A stretch of 6,367 nt of DNA, taken from NCBI GenBank assembly GCA_026418875.1, contig JAOAAM010000113.1, positions 1 to 6,367 of the forward strand, in the 5' to 3' direction. Each line of letters opens with the position of its first letter. Position 1 is the first letter of the stretch. The notes below the pieces were generated by a model that ran no database searches, was not told the origin of the DNA, and saw only the letters and a list, made by a program, of their open reading frames with translations. The position numbers and the translations under genes were made by a program. Below are positions 5,228 through 6,367 of this stretch, one piece after another. This DNA comes from Gemmataceae bacterium. Its GTDB lineage: Bacteria; Planctomycetota; Planctomycetia; Gemmatales; Gemmataceae.

Positions 5228-5261
5228 GGCCGGGTGCGGGCTTCGGGTCCGCCACCCGGCC
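5228..5261 (+). promoter_or_regulatory. Perfect 9-bp-stem hairpin just upstream of the connector ribosome site
   Basis: GGCCGGGTG (5228-5236) is perfectly complementary to CACCCGGCC (5253-5261), with a 16-nt loop in which CGG and CCG can pair further. It fills most of the 67-bp gap and ends only two bases before AGGAG (5264-5268), which is 8 nt from ATG 5277. There is no T-run, so it is a poor terminator. It could limit upstream ribosome run-through, protect the RNA, or affect access to the ribosome site. Confidence 0.5.
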
Positions 5262-5276
5262 GCAGGAGAAAACACC

Positions 5277-5891
5277 ATGCCGGTGGATACTCTCACGAAT
5301 GTGAAAACGAGGCTGGGGATCAGCACCAGTGCGGACGACGGCCTGCTGGGTCTGCTCATGGATTCGGCGGAGCGCTGGATCGCGGAATACACCGGCCGCA
5401 ACCTGGCGGGCGGGACGTTCACCGAGTATTTCCCCGGGCAGGTGGAGTGGCTGTGCCTGGCCAATTTTCCGATTTCGTCGGTGACGAGTGTCAAAGTGGA
5501 TGCGTCCGGGGCGTTCGGGCCAGACAGCCTGCTTTCGCCGACGGACTACGTGATCCATGCGGAGCGTGGGGTGATCCAATCGCGCCGGGGGCCATTCCTC
5601 GCCGCGAGTCGGAATGGGCTGGTGAATGCGGATCGCTCGACCTGGACGCGGCATCCCCGGGCGGTTCAGGTGGTCTATTCCGTAACAGCTCCCGTCCCCG
5701 ACGACGTCAAGCACGCCCACGCCCTGCTGGTGGGACATTGGTATCGGAGGGTAAAGACCCAAGCCGCCGCGGGTTTTCAAAACCTCGGCCACCAGCGGTA
5801 CGGCGAGATCGACGTGAGCTATCAACAGGACGGGTCGATCCCCGACGAAGTCGCCTCGCTGTTGGCCCGCTACCGCACCTCTGGCATCTAA
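5277..5891 (+). CDS. Head-tail connector protein, HK97 gp6-like
   Basis: This protein (PF05135-type connector family, related in role to HK97 gp6 and SPP1 gp15) would form a ring that attaches to the portal after packaging and extends the channel toward the tail. The 204-aa product starts with the characteristic helical segment TLTNVKTRLGISTSADDGLL (5-24) and the amphipathic helix LMDSAERWIAEYTGR (27-41). It then has a beta-rich centre with FPISSVTSVKVDASG (64-78) and YVIHAERGVIQSRRGPF (91-107). VVYSVTAPVPDDVKHAHALLVGHWYRR (132-158) is the typical C-terminal strand-helix pair. The C-terminal tail ends with a helix, PDEVASLLARY. At 204 residues it is longer than the smallest family members but normal for phages with an inserted beta region. 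The start is fixed by AGGAG 8 nt upstream. Its position after capsid and accessory genes is canonical. Confidence 0.87.
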   Translation: MPVDTLTNVKTRLGISTSADDGLLGLLMDSAERWIAEYTGRNLAGGTFTEYFPGQVEWLCLANFPISSVTSVKVDASGAFGPDSLLSPTDYVIHAERGVIQSRRGPFLAASRNGLVNADRSTWTRHPRAVQVVYSVTAPVPDDVKHAHALLVGHWYRRVKTQAAAGFQNLGHQRYGEIDVSYQQDGSIPDEVASLLARYRTSGI

Positions 5892-6023
5892 TTGCCACCC
5901 CCAACGACCCAACGAAACACCCCCAAGCACACACACCCCCACGCACACATACCCCCACGCACACCCACCCACGCACACACACAAACCCGGCCTATCTCTC
6001 CAACTGCCGCACGAGGGAGTGTC
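5892..6023 (+). other. Non-coding C/A-rich spacer between connector and next gene
   Basis: These 132 bases contain no gene on either strand that I believe. The sense strand is almost only C and A through 5988, then becomes mixed. The ribosome site of the next gene is AGGGAG (6014-6019), 4 nt before ATG 6024. A long frame on the opposite strand here encodes a Cys/Val/Gly string that is just the translation of the GT-rich complement. Confidence 0.6.
5915..5988 (+). repeat. Tandem degenerate 16-bp C/A repeat (GCACACACACCCCCAC type)
   Basis: Units start with GCACAC at 5927, 5943, 5959 and 5973. The first two are 16 bp and differ at one position (GCACACACACCCCCAC and GCACACATACCCCCAC), the third is shortened to 14 bp, and the fourth runs into AAACCC. 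A partial unit (AAACACCCCCAA) lies at 5915-5926. The complementary strand has several G-runs (GGGTGGG, GGGGG, GGGGG, GGGGG) with loops of 1, 7 and 11 bases, enough for a possible G-quadruplex, and alternating CA/TG that can adopt Z-DNA. The sense RNA would be unstructured. Confidence 0.85.
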
Positions 6024-6333
6024 ATGCCTTTGCCCGCATTTGTCCTGCCGTTGACGTGCAGCATTTATCGCCCGTTCGGATCGGGAACGCCGACGGCCAC
6101 GAACATCCCTTGCCGATTGATCGCCGACCTGAGCCGGGGACGAACGGCCGCGGCGGGCTCGCCGATCTGGAGTCACTACCTAATTCTGGAGGAGACGATC
6201 GACATCCGCGACGGCTGTTCCCGCACCACCAGCAGCAACGCCATCACCTATGCCGACGGCGACGAAGTCCGCATCCCCGACGCCGCCGGGACTCGGTACG
6301 TCGTGGTCTGGGTCGAGTGGGTCCATCGCGGCA
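6024..6333 (+). CDS. Probable head-closure/stopper protein, 3'-truncated by the contig end
   Basis: ATG 6024 follows AGGGAG (6014-6019) at 4 nt. Only 103 codons are genuine before adapter sequence begins at 6334. The readable part starts MPLPAFVLPLTCSIYRPF and becomes beta-rich with LILEETIDIRDGCSR (53-67). It ends in a strand pattern DGDEVRIPDAAGTRYVVVWVEWV (78-100) like that of the small beta-barrel head-closure proteins (HK97 gp7 / SPP1 gp16 role). Those bind below the connector ring and seal the channel until the tail is joined. The order portal, protease, capsid, connector, stopper supports this, but the sequence match is weak and from memory. The apparent further residues TVSYTHLTLPT are a translation of adapter and should be removed from any protein record. 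Confidence 0.6.
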
Positions 6334-6367
6334 CTGTCTCTTATACACATCTGACGCTGCCGACGAG
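6334..6367 (+). other. Illumina Nextera transposase adapter (artefact, not genomic)
   Basis: CTGTCTCTTATACACATCT (6334-6352) is the 19-bp Tn5 mosaic end in the orientation found at read 3' ends. GACGCTGCCGACGA (6353-6366) is the reverse complement of the read-1 adapter tail, and the final G would be the first index base. The match is full length to the known adapter. It means the library insert ended at 6333 and the assembler extended into untrimmed adapter. Confidence 0.98.

Noticed and set aside
5915..5988. Possible CRISPR array or iteron origin
   Set aside because: Units are directly adjacent with no unique spacers, are low-complexity C/A, and no Cas or replication gene is nearby.
5184..6176. 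330-codon minus-strand frame opposite the connector
   Set aside because: It crosses the C/A repeat, giving a Cys/Val/Gly string, and is antisense to the connector gene; a codon-bias shadow.
6334..6352. Natural Tn5/IS50 end at the window edge
   Set aside because: The 19-bp mosaic end is a synthetic hyperactive-Tn5 sequence and is followed directly by the commercial read-1 adapter arm, so it is a library artefact.

Overview
The window is a GC-rich (by eye roughly 60-65 %) stretch carrying the head-morphogenesis module of an HK97-type tailed phage or prophage. All convincing genes are on the + strand. The order is the classical one: portal (1199-2452), prohead protease (2643-3179), major capsid protein (3350-4729), a small beta-rich accessory virion protein (4832-5209), a gp6-like head-tail connector (5277-5891), and the start of a probable head-closure/stopper protein (6024 to the end). 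High GC, the style of the 78-residue protein at 910-1146 and the loosely packed layout suggest a planctomycete-like host. That attribution rests on recollection and inference, not on a search.

Upstream of the module, 3-614 is the C-terminal part of a protein I do not recognise. It is followed by a very strong two-tier hairpin (665-707) and then by a good sigma70-like promoter candidate (TTGACC, 17 bp spacer, TATACT, 739-767). A perfect dyad lies over its -35 element and a second one lies about 20-35 bp downstream of the expected start. A leader of about 135 nt with a long imperfect stem-loop (834-886) then leads to the small 78-aa gene and the portal. This looks like the place where the head operon is switched on. 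No terminase large subunit is visible.

Inside the module the genes are unusually far apart for phage head genes (gaps of 67-190 bp), and each gap holds a different element. These are an 8-bp tandem repeat (portal/protease), a pyrimidine tract (protease/capsid), an 8-bp-stem hairpin (capsid/accessory protein), a 9-bp-stem hairpin (accessory protein/connector), and a C/A-only tandem repeat (connector/stopper). Each gene from the portal on has its own good Shine-Dalgarno sequence, and these fix the starts.

The last 34 bases (6334-6367) are not biological. They match the Illumina Nextera transposase adapter (mosaic end plus the read-1 tail), so the contig was assembled into adapter, and the last gene is truncated at 6333. 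Apart from that, I see a standard HK97 head module with interesting intergenic and regulatory structure, not a clearly new kind of system.
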